From: Acidobacteriota bacterium
GTDB taxonomy: Bacteria > Acidobacteriota > Terriglobia > Acidiferrales > UBA7541
DNA: 64,000 nt
Direction: 5' to 3'
Assembly: GCA_013289665.1 (NCBI GenBank)
Contig: JABCZN010000001.1
Span: 62,001 to 126,000, forward strand
Below are positions 43,856 through 51,515 of the stretch, piece after piece. Both the position numbers and the translations under genes were made by a program. The notes beneath the pieces were generated by a model. It was not told the DNA's origin. It searched no databases and saw nothing but the letters and a program-made list of their open reading frames with translations. Numbering within the stretch: position 1 is the stretch's first letter; each line of letters opens with the position of its first letter.

Positions 43856-45994
43856 ATGAATTCCTCCGGCTACTTCCTCTCCCACCTCTGGCTCATCCCG
43901 TTCTTTCCACTCGTTAGCGCCGCCGTAATGTTTTTCTTCGGCCGCCGGCTGCCGAAAGACGCCGTGAATCTCTTCTGCGTCGGCAGCGTATTTCTCTCAT
44001 TCCTGCACGCCATGGGCGCCACCCTAAAACTGTTCAGCCTTCCCGCGGACCAGCGCGTCTACCAGCAGATTCTCTTTCAATGGGTCACGCCCGGCGCCAT
44101 GCCCACCTCCACGGGCCTCGTAAACTTTGTCGCTGACTGGGGCTGCCTCCTCGACCCGCTCTCCTGCGTAATGGTCATCGTCGTCACGTTCGTCGGCTTT
44201 CTCATTCATGTTTATTCCACCGGCTACATGGCCCACGAGGGCGGCTACTACCGCTTCTTTGGCTACCTCAACTTCTTCATGTTTTTCATGCTGACGCTCG
44301 TTCTCGCCAATAATCTTTTGCTCCTCTTCGTCGGCTGGGAAGGCGTAGGCCTCTGCAGCTATCTGCTCATCGGCTTCTATTTCCTGAAAAAGTCCGCTGA
44401 CGACGCCGGCAAGAAAGCTTTCATCGTCAATCGCATTGGTGACGCTGGCTTCCTCCTCGGCCTCTTGCTCGTTGCGGCAACGTTCGGCACCGTTCGGTTC
44501 ACCTCGCAAGGTCTAGCCGATCCCACGGCCTTCTCCGGCATCCTGCAATCGCTCGCCAGCATGGTTGCGCAACACCAACTCGCCCACGGCGCTTCAGTCT
44601 TTACCACCATCGCCTTGCTTCTTTTCTTCGGCGCCACCGGAAAATCCGCGCAAATCCCACTCCACGCCTGGCTCCCCGATGCTATGGAAGGCCCCACGCC
44701 CGTCAGCGCGCTCATCCATGCCGTCACCGTGGTTACCGCCGGCGTTTACTTGGTCGCGCGCATGAGCGCCATCTTTCAGCTTGCCCCCGTAGCCATGGAT
44801 ATCGTCGCCATCATCGGCGCCACCACCGCCGTCTTCGCCGCCACCATTGCCCTCGTCCAAACCAACATCAAGAAAATCCTCGCCTATTCCAGCATCAGCC
44901 AGCTCGGCTACATGTTTCTCGCCCTCGGCGTGGGCGCTTTCGCCGCCGGCATCTTCCATCTGATGACCCACGCGTTCTTCAAAGCATTGCTCTTCCTCGG
45001 CGCTGGCAGCGTCATCCACTCCCTCTCCGGCCAGCAGGACATACGCAAAATGGGCGGCCTCCGCTACACCATTCCGGCAACTTCGGTTCCTTTCATAATT
45101 GCGACGTTGGCGATCACAGGTGTTCCAGGACTCTCCGGCTTTTTCAGCAATGACCAAATCCTTGGTCATGCCTTCAACCGGCACATGATGGTGGACCGTT
45201 ATCTCGCTCTCTGGGTCCTCGGCTTGATCACCGCCGGCCTCACATCGTTGTACATGTTCCGCTTGCTCTTCGAAACTTTCTATGGGATGTCCCGCATCCC
45301 TGTCGAATCCGAAGGCCATATTCATGAATCCCCGAAGACCATGGCCGTTCCGCTGATGATTCTAGCTTTTTTCTCCATCGTCTCTGGATGGCTGGCACTA
45401 CCTGTTCTCTGGGGAGAGCAAAGCCCCTTCGAGCGGTTTCTTGAACCGTCCCTCCGTGGAGTCGAAAAGGATGCCGGTTCAATTACTTTCGGGCACCACA
45501 CCTTGCTTGTTGAGTATGCGCTCATGGCTGGGTTGGTAGCGTTTGTCGTTCTAGGTTTCTGGCTTGCGTACAAGCTGTACCTCGAACAGCCCAAACTGCA
45601 CACGAAGCTCGCCGCTTCCTGGCCCCGCCTCCACAATCTCCTCGTCCACAAATACTATGTCGACGAAATCTACGACGCGCTTTTCGTCAATCGCATCAAG
45701 GACCTCAGCACCGCGCTCAGCTTCTTCGACTCCAAAGTAATCGATGGCCTCTGCTTGGACGGCGCCGGCTGGCTCGTGCGCGCCTTTTCCCGCATTTCCA
45801 TGTGGTGGGACAAATGGGTGGTGGACGCACTGGTCAACACGCTCGGCTGGTTCCCAAAATTCCTCAGCATGCCCGTGCGGATGTTCCAGACCGGCGTTTT
45901 CTCCACCTACGCCGTTTTTATTCTCATCGGTTTGGCAATTTTGCTCGGGGTTTATGGCCACCACGTGCAGACGTTTATGCGCACCTTGCACTGA
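43856..45994 (+). CDS. nuoL: Complex I proton-pumping subunit L (plus-strand cluster)
   Basis: A 712-residue antiporter-like subunit with about 16 helices plus the long lateral helix. Pump residues are present: the helix-5 glutamate in FVGWEGVGLCSYLLIG, the helix-7 lysine in FGATGKSAQIPLHAWLPDAMEGPTPVSA, and the helix-8 histidine-containing LIHAVTVVTAGVYL. The C-terminal part continues to about residue 710 and should form the amphipathic traverse helix along NuoM and NuoN. It is about 60 residues longer than the minus-strand NuoL (652). The ATG 43856 is preferred; further upstream is coding for nuoK in another frame. Confidence 0.93.
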   Translation: MNSSGYFLSHLWLIPFFPLVSAAVMFFFGRRLPKDAVNLFCVGSVFLSFLHAMGATLKLFSLPADQRVYQQILFQWVTPGAMPTSTGLVNFVADWGCLLDPLSCVMVIVVTFVGFLIHVYSTGYMAHEGGYYRFFGYLNFFMFFMLTLVLANNLLLLFVGWEGVGLCSYLLIGFYFLKKSADDAGKKAFIVNRIGDAGFLLGLLLVAATFGTVRFTSQGLADPTAFSGILQSLASMVAQHQLAHGASVFTTIALLLFFGATGKSAQIPLHAWLPDAMEGPTPVSALIHAVTVVTAGVYLVARMSAIFQLAPVAMDIVAIIGATTAVFAATIALVQTNIKKILAYSSISQLGYMFLALGVGAFAAGIFHLMTHAFFKALLFLGAGSVIHSLSGQQDIRKMGGLRYTIPATSVPFIIATLAITGVPGLSGFFSNDQILGHAFNRHMMVDRYLALWVLGLITAGLTSLYMFRLLFETFYGMSRIPVESEGHIHESPKTMAVPLMILAFFSIVSGWLALPVLWGEQSPFERFLEPSLRGVEKDAGSITFGHHTLLVEYALMAGLVAFVVLGFWLAYKLYLEQPKLHTKLAASWPRLHNLLVHKYYVDEIYDALFVNRIKDLSTALSFFDSKVIDGLCLDGAGWLVRAFSRISMWWDKWVVDALVNTLGWFPKFLSMPVRMFQTGVFSTYAVFILIGLAILLGVYGHHVQTFMRTLH

Positions 45995-46006
45995 AAGGCG
46001 ATTCGC

Positions 46007-47605
46007 ATGGAGCATTCCTCAAATCATCTTCTCAGCGTGATCCTGTTCACGCCGCTGGTAGGCGCGCTGCTCCTGCTGTTTATTCCGCGTGAATCCCAAA
46101 ATCTTCACCGTCTTGTCGGCAATCTCTTCGGCGTGCTCGGTTTCATCGCCTCGCTCTCCCTCCTGATTCATTTTCCTGCCGGCAGCGCCGGTTACGAGTT
46201 CAAGGAAGCCGCCGACTGGATTCCTTCGATCGGCGCAAGATACTCCCTCGGCGCGGACGGCATCAGCGTCCTCCTCGTCATGCTTACCACCCTGCTCGGC
46301 ATGCTCGCCATCGCCTCCTCCTGGAGCGCCATCCAGCAACGCACCAAGGAGTATTACATCCTGCTCCTCCTGCTCCAGACCGGCATGCTCGGCGTGTTCC
46401 TCTCCCTCGACTTTTTCCTTTTCTACGTCTTCTGGGAAGTCATGCTGGTTCCCATGTATTTCCTCATTGGCGTGTGGGGCAGCGAGCGCCGCCTTTACGC
46501 CGCGATCAAGTTGTTTCTCTACACCCTCGCCGGTTCCGTGATCATGCTGCTGGCGATCCTCGCGCTCTACTTCAACTACGCAAAAACCCTGCCGCAAGGC
46601 GCTATGGGTACCTTTGACATTCCCACGCTACTCGCCGCCGCTCAGCAATTCCCGGACAGCCTGAAAACCTGGCTCTTCTGGGGACTCTTCTTCGCCTTTG
46701 CCGTCAAAGTTCCCATGTTTCCATTCCACACCTGGCTTCCCGACGCCCACACCGAAGCTCCCACGGCCGGTTCCGTCATCCTCGCCGGCATCGTGTTGAA
46801 AATGGGTACGTATGGTTTTCTTCGCTTCTCCCTCCCCCTGCTCCCGACCGACGCCGCTTTGCGCGCAAAGATCATTCACATGGTCATCGCGCTCTCGCTG
46901 ATCAGTATCATCTATGGCGCGGTCGTCTGCCTCAGGCAGAAAGACACGAAGCGCCTCCTCGCCTACTCGTCCGTCAGCCATCTCGGCTTCTGCACCCTCG
47001 GCATCTTCGCCCTCACGCCGCAGGGCCTCGCCGGCAGCGTCCTCCAGCAGATCAACCACGGCATCTCGACCGGCGCGCTATTCCTTCTCTTCGGCGTCCT
47101 CTACGAGCGCCGCAACACCTCTCTCATCTGCGAGTTCGGCGGCCTCGCCACGCCCATGCCCAACTTCGCCGCCATCTATCTCATCATCAGCCTCAGCTCT
47201 CTCGGCATGCCCCTGCTCAACGGTTTCATCGGCGAATTCACCATCTTGCAGGGAGTATTCTCCGTGAGTAAAACCTGGGCCGCCTGGGCCTCGGTGGGCA
47301 TCGTGCTCGGCGCCGCTTATCTCCTCTGGCTCTATCAGCGCACCATGCTCGGCCCGATTACTCACGAAGCCAATAAATCTCTCCCCGATCTCAACCCGCG
47401 CGAGTACGCCGTTCTGCTTCCGCTTGTCGCCCTCGCCTTCTGGATTGGCATCTACCCGAGGCCCTTTTTTGCTTACCTCGAAAAGCCCGTCCAACGCATT
47501 GTCCAGCAGGTGAATCCCGCGTTTTACCAGCTGACTACCTCTCCGTCTCGAACCTCCTCTATTTCTTTTTCCTCCCCCACCTCAAATCCTGTGAGTCCGA
47601 ACTAA
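46007..47605 (+). CDS. nuoM: Complex I proton-pumping subunit M (plus-strand cluster)
   Basis: A 532-residue antiporter-like subunit with about 14 helices. The pump glutamate is in YVFWEVMLVPMYFLIGVWG and the lysine in FAFAVKVPMFPFHTWLPDAHTEAPTAGS; LLAYSSVSHLGFCTLG is also typical. The C-terminal tail is Ser/Pro/Thr-rich (about 25 residues). Twelve bases separate it from nuoL and nine from nuoN. All expected pump residues are intact, so there is no sign of decay in this subunit. Confidence 0.93.
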   Translation: MEHSSNHLLSVILFTPLVGALLLLFIPRESQNLHRLVGNLFGVLGFIASLSLLIHFPAGSAGYEFKEAADWIPSIGARYSLGADGISVLLVMLTTLLGMLAIASSWSAIQQRTKEYYILLLLLQTGMLGVFLSLDFFLFYVFWEVMLVPMYFLIGVWGSERRLYAAIKLFLYTLAGSVIMLLAILALYFNYAKTLPQGAMGTFDIPTLLAAAQQFPDSLKTWLFWGLFFAFAVKVPMFPFHTWLPDAHTEAPTAGSVILAGIVLKMGTYGFLRFSLPLLPTDAALRAKIIHMVIALSLISIIYGAVVCLRQKDTKRLLAYSSVSHLGFCTLGIFALTPQGLAGSVLQQINHGISTGALFLLFGVLYERRNTSLICEFGGLATPMPNFAAIYLIISLSSLGMPLLNGFIGEFTILQGVFSVSKTWAAWASVGIVLGAAYLLWLYQRTMLGPITHEANKSLPDLNPREYAVLLPLVALAFWIGIYPRPFFAYLEKPVQRIVQQVNPAFYQLTTSPSRTSSISFSSPTSNPVSPN

Positions 47606-47614
47606 TCCACCGCC

Positions 47615-49138
47615 ATGCATTCCTTCCTTCTGCCCATCCTCAACTTTATCCACGGCGACGGCATCACCGTCCTGCCCCAGATGGAGCTGCTCCTTTTGGC
47701 GCTCGGTATTCTCATCTTCGATTTCCTGCTCGAGAAAAATGAAAAACATTGGAACGCCGGCCTCGCCCTTGTCGGAGTCAGCGCCAGCGCTTTCGGCCTC
47801 ATCATGCAGGCCAAGCGATTTAATCTCGAGCACCAAGCCCGTCCCGGCCTGCCTGGCCTTCCTGGTTTTCAAAACACCGTCGTCATTGACGGCTACTCGG
47901 TCTTCTTCTCGGCAATTTTTCTTGCAGCCACGGGACTGGTCATTCTGCTCTCTGTCCGCTATCTCGATCTGGAGCGCGAACAGGAAGGCGAATACTACGC
48001 CCTTATCCTTCTTGCATGTATCGGCATGATGTTCATGGCCTCCGGCACCGACCTGATCGTGATGTTCCTCGGTCTGGAAACCATGGCTCTCAGCTTCTAC
48101 GTCCTCGCGGGCTACCTACGGCGCGAAAAGCACTCGAACGAAGCCGCCCTCAAATACCTTCTCCTTGGGGGCTTCAGCACCGCTATTCTCGGCTATGGTT
48201 TCTCGCTCCTTTACGGCCTCACCGGCAGCACCAGTATCTGGGAGATCGGCAACATCCTCGACCGCCGCTCCGAATTCGTCGCCGGCCTCGGCATGGCCGA
48301 CTGGCTCCTCGTCCTCTCATTCGTCACCATCGCCGCGGGCCTCTTCTTCAAGGTCGCAGCCGTCCCGTTCCACCAGTGGGCGCCCGACGTCTATGAAGGC
48401 GCGCCCACACCCATCGCCGCCTACATCAGCGTGGCCTCTAAAACGGCCAGCTTCGCACTACTGGTTCGCCTCTTCTTCGGGGTCTTCGGTCGCTCTGAAC
48501 CCATGTGGCAAGGCCTCGTGGCGGGAGTCGCGATCGCTTCGCTAACCTGGGGCAACCTTGCAGCCTTAACGCAAACCAACATCAAGCGCCTGCTCGCCTA
48601 TTCCTCCATCTCCCACGTTGGCTATATTCTACTTGGCCTCGTTGCCGCCAATGAAACCGGCCTCACGGGTATGGTCTACTATTTGATCGCCTATGGGTTC
48701 ATGAACATCGGCACGTTCGCCATCGTCGTCGTGCTTCGCCAGCGCGGCATCATCGGCGACGAACTGGACGATCTCGACGGCCTTTACCAGCGCAACCCCG
48801 CCGCTGCCGTTCTTCTGCTCATCTTCATGCTTTCGCTCGCAGGCGTTCCTCCCACCGCGGGCTTTATGGGCAAGTACTTCGTTTTTCTCGCGCTGATCGA
48901 ATCGCATCATCCCGCGCTCGCCGTATTCGCCGCGCTCTGTATGGTCCCGGGGCTATACTATTACTTCCGCGTCGTCGTTCACGCCTGGCTCAAGAAGCCC
49001 GGCGACGTGCCCGCCCCCGTCATGAGCAACGCCCAGGCCATCGCTCTCGGTGCGGCCCTGTTTGTAACCCTGGCCGCCGGGTTGTATCCTGAGCCGTTCA
49101 CCAGGCTCGCTCACTATGCCCTCGGAATCCAACGATAA
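47615..49138 (+). CDS. nuoN: Complex I proton-pumping subunit N (plus-strand cluster)
   Basis: A 507-residue antiporter-like subunit with about 14 helices. FLGLETMALSFYVLAGY holds the pump glutamate; FKVAAVPFHQWAPDVYEGAPTP holds the lysine region; LLAYSSISHVGYILLG is the usual mid-protein motif. The gene's last 23 bases overlap the start of the next gene (an ATP synthase accessory protein), which ties the nuo cluster to the atp genes. Confidence 0.93.
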   Translation: MHSFLLPILNFIHGDGITVLPQMELLLLALGILIFDFLLEKNEKHWNAGLALVGVSASAFGLIMQAKRFNLEHQARPGLPGLPGFQNTVVIDGYSVFFSAIFLAATGLVILLSVRYLDLEREQEGEYYALILLACIGMMFMASGTDLIVMFLGLETMALSFYVLAGYLRREKHSNEAALKYLLLGGFSTAILGYGFSLLYGLTGSTSIWEIGNILDRRSEFVAGLGMADWLLVLSFVTIAAGLFFKVAAVPFHQWAPDVYEGAPTPIAAYISVASKTASFALLVRLFFGVFGRSEPMWQGLVAGVAIASLTWGNLAALTQTNIKRLLAYSSISHVGYILLGLVAANETGLTGMVYYLIAYGFMNIGTFAIVVVLRQRGIIGDELDDLDGLYQRNPAAAVLLLIFMLSLAGVPPTAGFMGKYFVFLALIESHHPALAVFAALCMVPGLYYYFRVVVHAWLKKPGDVPAPVMSNAQAIALGAALFVTLAAGLYPEPFTRLAHYALGIQR

Positions 49139-49370
49139 ACCGGACCCGGAGATTTCTCCCGCTGAGAAGCAGGCGAGAGGCTTCTCGCAGCAGATGGCGA
49201 CGGCGATGGAGCTCCCGTTTATTTTCGTTGGGTGCATCGTCGTGGGCGGCGCAATCGGCTATTTTCTCGATGCCTGGCTTCACACAAAACCCGCGCTAAT
49301 GCTGGTCTTCGGCGTCCTGGGCTTCATTGCCGGCCTCCGTGACATTCTCCGCCGCCTCGCCAAAAGCTAA
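49116..49370 (+). CDS. AtpZ/AtpI-like F-ATPase gene-1 protein
   Basis: An 84-residue protein: a charged N terminus (DKPDPEISPAEKQARGFS), then two helices (FIFVGCIVVGGAIGYFLDAWL and LMLVFGVLGFIAGLRDILRRL), the pattern of the ATPase gene-1 (AtpQ/AtpZ) family. These proteins are encoded next to F0 genes and are thought to help assemble the c-ring. The ATG at 49116 lies 23 bases inside nuoN, so it is probably translated from the same transcript. Confidence 0.78.
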   Translation: MPSESNDKPDPEISPAEKQARGFSQQMATAMELPFIFVGCIVVGGAIGYFLDAWLHTKPALMLVFGVLGFIAGLRDILRRLAKS

Positions 49371-49431
49371 CTTCTCCGTGAACCTCAACGCCGGATTCGT
49401 GCTAGATTTCCCCTCGGCATCCTGCGCCGAT

Positions 49432-49848
49432 ATGTCCACCACGCCTGTCAACGTCGCCCCGTATCTCCAATCTGAAAAACGGATCGCCCGACTGACTCTT
49501 GTCCTCGGTGCGCTGGCCGCCATCCTTGTTGCCTGGTTCAGCGGCCCGTCCTGGGGCGCGGGCATCTTCGTCGGCGCCATCCTCGCCTGGTTCAATTTCC
49601 GCTGGCTGAGGCAAGGAGTCGACGCACTCACCACAGCCGCCGCCGTCCAGGCCAACCGGCGCAGCCCCCGAGTGCCCATCGTGACTTACTTCAAAGCCCT
49701 GTTCCGGTACGGGTTGATAGCCCTCGCCGTCTATGTTATTTTTAAGTATCTGAACGTTCCCATATTGAGCATGATTTTTGGCTTGTGTGCCCTGGGAGCG
49801 GCCACAATGGCGGTCAGTGTGTACGAAATCATGCATCCTCAGGAATAG
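49432..49848 (+). CDS. atpI: ATP synthase subunit I (AtpI)
   Basis: A 138-residue membrane protein with four predicted helices, two after residue 20 (LTLVLGALAAILVAWFSGP and GAGIFVGAILAWFNFRWL) and two near the C terminus (FRYGLIALAVYVIFKYL and LSMIFGLCALGAATMAVSVY). The pattern and the place directly before atpB suit AtpI, which assists c-ring assembly. The ATG at 49432 is preferred; a GTG at 49379 would add 18 residues. atpB begins three bases downstream. Confidence 0.78.
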   Translation: MSTTPVNVAPYLQSEKRIARLTLVLGALAAILVAWFSGPSWGAGIFVGAILAWFNFRWLRQGVDALTTAAAVQANRRSPRVPIVTYFKALFRYGLIALAVYVIFKYLNVPILSMIFGLCALGAATMAVSVYEIMHPQE

Positions 49849-49851
49849 CGA

Positions 49852-50682
49852 ATGGAAGAACACGTAAGCCCGATAACCCAATGGTTTAACCACATCTTCG
49901 CGCCCATGGCGCTCTGGCTTCTGCACGGGCTGCACATCCAGCCCAAGGACTACGACGCCCCCATCCCCGATTATGTAGTCATGTCCTTCCTCGTCCTGGT
50001 GTTCTGCACCGTCTTGGCGCTGATCCTCCGTGCCCGCCTGTCCGTTGAACGCCCTGGCCCACTCCAGCAGGGTGCTGAGCTTCTCCTCACCAACCCCCTC
50101 GGCTTCGGCATCAAGGATCTCTTGGGAGAAAACGTCGCCCATGGCGGCGAAAAATTCATCGCATTCACCGGCTCGATCGCGATATTCATTCTTTTTGCCA
50201 ATCTCTTGAGCGTGTTTCCGGCCTTCCGTTCGCCGACCGGCAACGCTGTAGTGCCTCTAGCGTGCGCGTGCCTCACGTTTATCTACTTTAATTGGCAGGG
50301 AATCCGTCACCACGGCCCTTTCCACTATCTCCTGACATTCGCGGGTTCTCCCAAACAGCTGGGCGATTGGGTGCTTGCCGTCCTTCTGTTCCCGGTCGAA
50401 CTCATCAGCACCGCCGCGCGCCTCCTCTCGCTGACCGTGCGTCTCTGGGCCAATATCTTTGCCAGTGACCTCATCTACATGATTTTCCTCGGACTGCTAC
50501 TTGGTCCGGCGCAATGGGGCTGGAACAAAAGCCCCGTGCTCGGTATTGCTTTGGGGGTATTGCCGGCCTTGTTCCCGATACTTTTCATCGGTCTGCACAT
50601 CTTCGTGTCCTTCATCCAGGCCTACATTTTTGCTGTGTTGCCCTCGATTTATCTGGGACTCGCCACAGCGGACGAGCACTAG
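49852..50682 (+). CDS. atpB: F0F1 ATP synthase subunit a
   Basis: The stator half-channel subunit, 276 residues with five or six membrane helices. The essential arginine of the proton path is R197 (LLSLTVRLWANIFASDL), and GSPKQLGDW/PVELIS precede it. The C-terminal helices end QAYIFAVLPSIYLGLA. Pumped ions reach the c-ring glutamate through this subunit. atpE is 183 bases downstream, separated by hairpins including a weak terminator-like element. Confidence 0.94.
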   Translation: MEEHVSPITQWFNHIFAPMALWLLHGLHIQPKDYDAPIPDYVVMSFLVLVFCTVLALILRARLSVERPGPLQQGAELLLTNPLGFGIKDLLGENVAHGGEKFIAFTGSIAIFILFANLLSVFPAFRSPTGNAVVPLACACLTFIYFNWQGIRHHGPFHYLLTFAGSPKQLGDWVLAVLLFPVELISTAARLLSLTVRLWANIFASDLIYMIFLGLLLGPAQWGWNKSPVLGIALGVLPALFPILFIGLHIFVSFIQAYIFAVLPSIYLGLATADEH

Positions 50683-50717
50683 GTTCTGCGCCGCCATGCG
50701 CGGCCACCGAATTGTAA

Positions 50718-50765
50718 TGGCCGGTCTTAGATCGGCCAGCCCAGAGAGTCGAAAACTCTGTTTTT
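50718..50765 (+). promoter_or_regulatory. Hairpins between atpB and atpE, the second terminator-like
   Basis: A stem TGGCCG (50718-50723) / CGGCCA (50733-50738) is followed by AGAGT (50745-50749) / ACTCT (50755-50759) with GTTTTT (50760-50765). The weak 5-bp stem plus T-run could partly stop transcription or protect the atpE end, helping set subunit c output. The role is inference. Confidence 0.4.
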
Positions 50766-50865
50766 CGGCCGAGGGCAACGTTTTTGTTCTTGCCGTTCAG
50801 CGTGAGACCGGTTGTAGGGCGTGGATCCGGGAACCACCCACTGGCGGTATTCTAAGGAGGCAGTA

Positions 50866-51174
50866 ATGAAGAAAGCAGTCCTGTTGTTGACCGTTCTAAT
50901 GGTCGTATTGGTTGTTGCACCGGCGGTTTTTGCTCAGGATGGTGGCTCGGCAGCTGGCGGAAAAGGGGCCTTGGCGATTGCTGCTGGCTTTGGCATGGCA
51001 ATCGCGGCGTTTGGCGGTGCACTTGGGCAGGGGAAGGTCGCATCCTCGGCCTGCGAAGGCATCGCTCGCAATCCTGGAGCCGCGGGAGCGATTCGCGCTG
51101 CGATGATTCTCGGCCTGGTGTTCATCGAGACTCTGGCGCTCTTTACCCTTGCCATTATCATGTTGAAGGCCTGA
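50866..51174 (+). CDS. atpE: F0F1 ATP synthase subunit c, with signal peptide
   Basis: The 102-residue precursor starts with a signal-peptide-like segment (1-23, LLLTVLMVVLVVAPAVFA) before the usual hairpin of two helices. In helix 1 the GxG packing region ends in GALGQGKVASSACEGIARNP with Q55; in helix 2 the ion-binding carboxylate is E88 (FIETLALFTL). Gln plus Glu-Thr is part of the Na+-binding motif, but the Thr and Tyr that complete it are Leu and Phe here, so H+ is more likely. AGGAGG precedes the ATG. The remaining subunits (b, delta, alpha, gamma, beta, epsilon) are not in the window. Confidence 0.94.
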   Translation: MKKAVLLLTVLMVVLVVAPAVFAQDGGSAAGGKGALAIAAGFGMAIAAFGGALGQGKVASSACEGIARNPGAAGAIRAAMILGLVFIETLALFTLAIIMLKA

Positions 51175-51515
51175 CCCGCGAAACGCTGTCTCCCAACTCA
51201 AGATTCAGCGAACCGCTCCGGCCACCCCGGAGCGGCTTTTTTTTGAGTGCGGGAGCGAAGCTCCCGCTATTACGTCCGTATCCTTAATGCTCCAACCAAA
51301 ATTCCGCACAGACCGCGGCACAGGCTCCCCTGCACTCGCCGGGGATTGAGCTGGCAACTGCGCATGTAACACAGGAACTCCTGCTCGCCCTGGGTGGAGT
51401 CGACCTGCTTTTGCTCTCGAGTTTAATTTAGGAGGTTAGTGCCCGATGTGACGCTTTTGCGCCGGCCGTGTTCAGACGATCGAGCGATGGCCATGAGTTA
51501 CAATCCGCTCAGTCC
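51175..51515. other. Intergenic region between convergent atpE and nuoN
   Basis: This 341-base stretch holds the atpE terminator, a second perfect hairpin (GCGGGAGC 51249-51256 / GCTCCCGC 51260-51267, GAA loop) with the GAGTGC lead of the family 2 repeats, and then about 250 bases in which I see no gene or clear signal. A short plus-strand frame from 51439 is antisense to nuoN and is not believed. Confidence 0.6.
51213..51244 (+). terminator. Rho-independent terminator after atpE
   Basis: A perfect 9-bp GC-rich stem (CCGCTCCGG 51213-51221 with CCGGAGCGG 51227-51235, 5-base loop) followed by CTTTTTTTT. It ends the plus-strand nuo-atp transcript, 38 bases after the atpE stop, and is the strongest terminator in the window. 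Confidence 0.9.
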
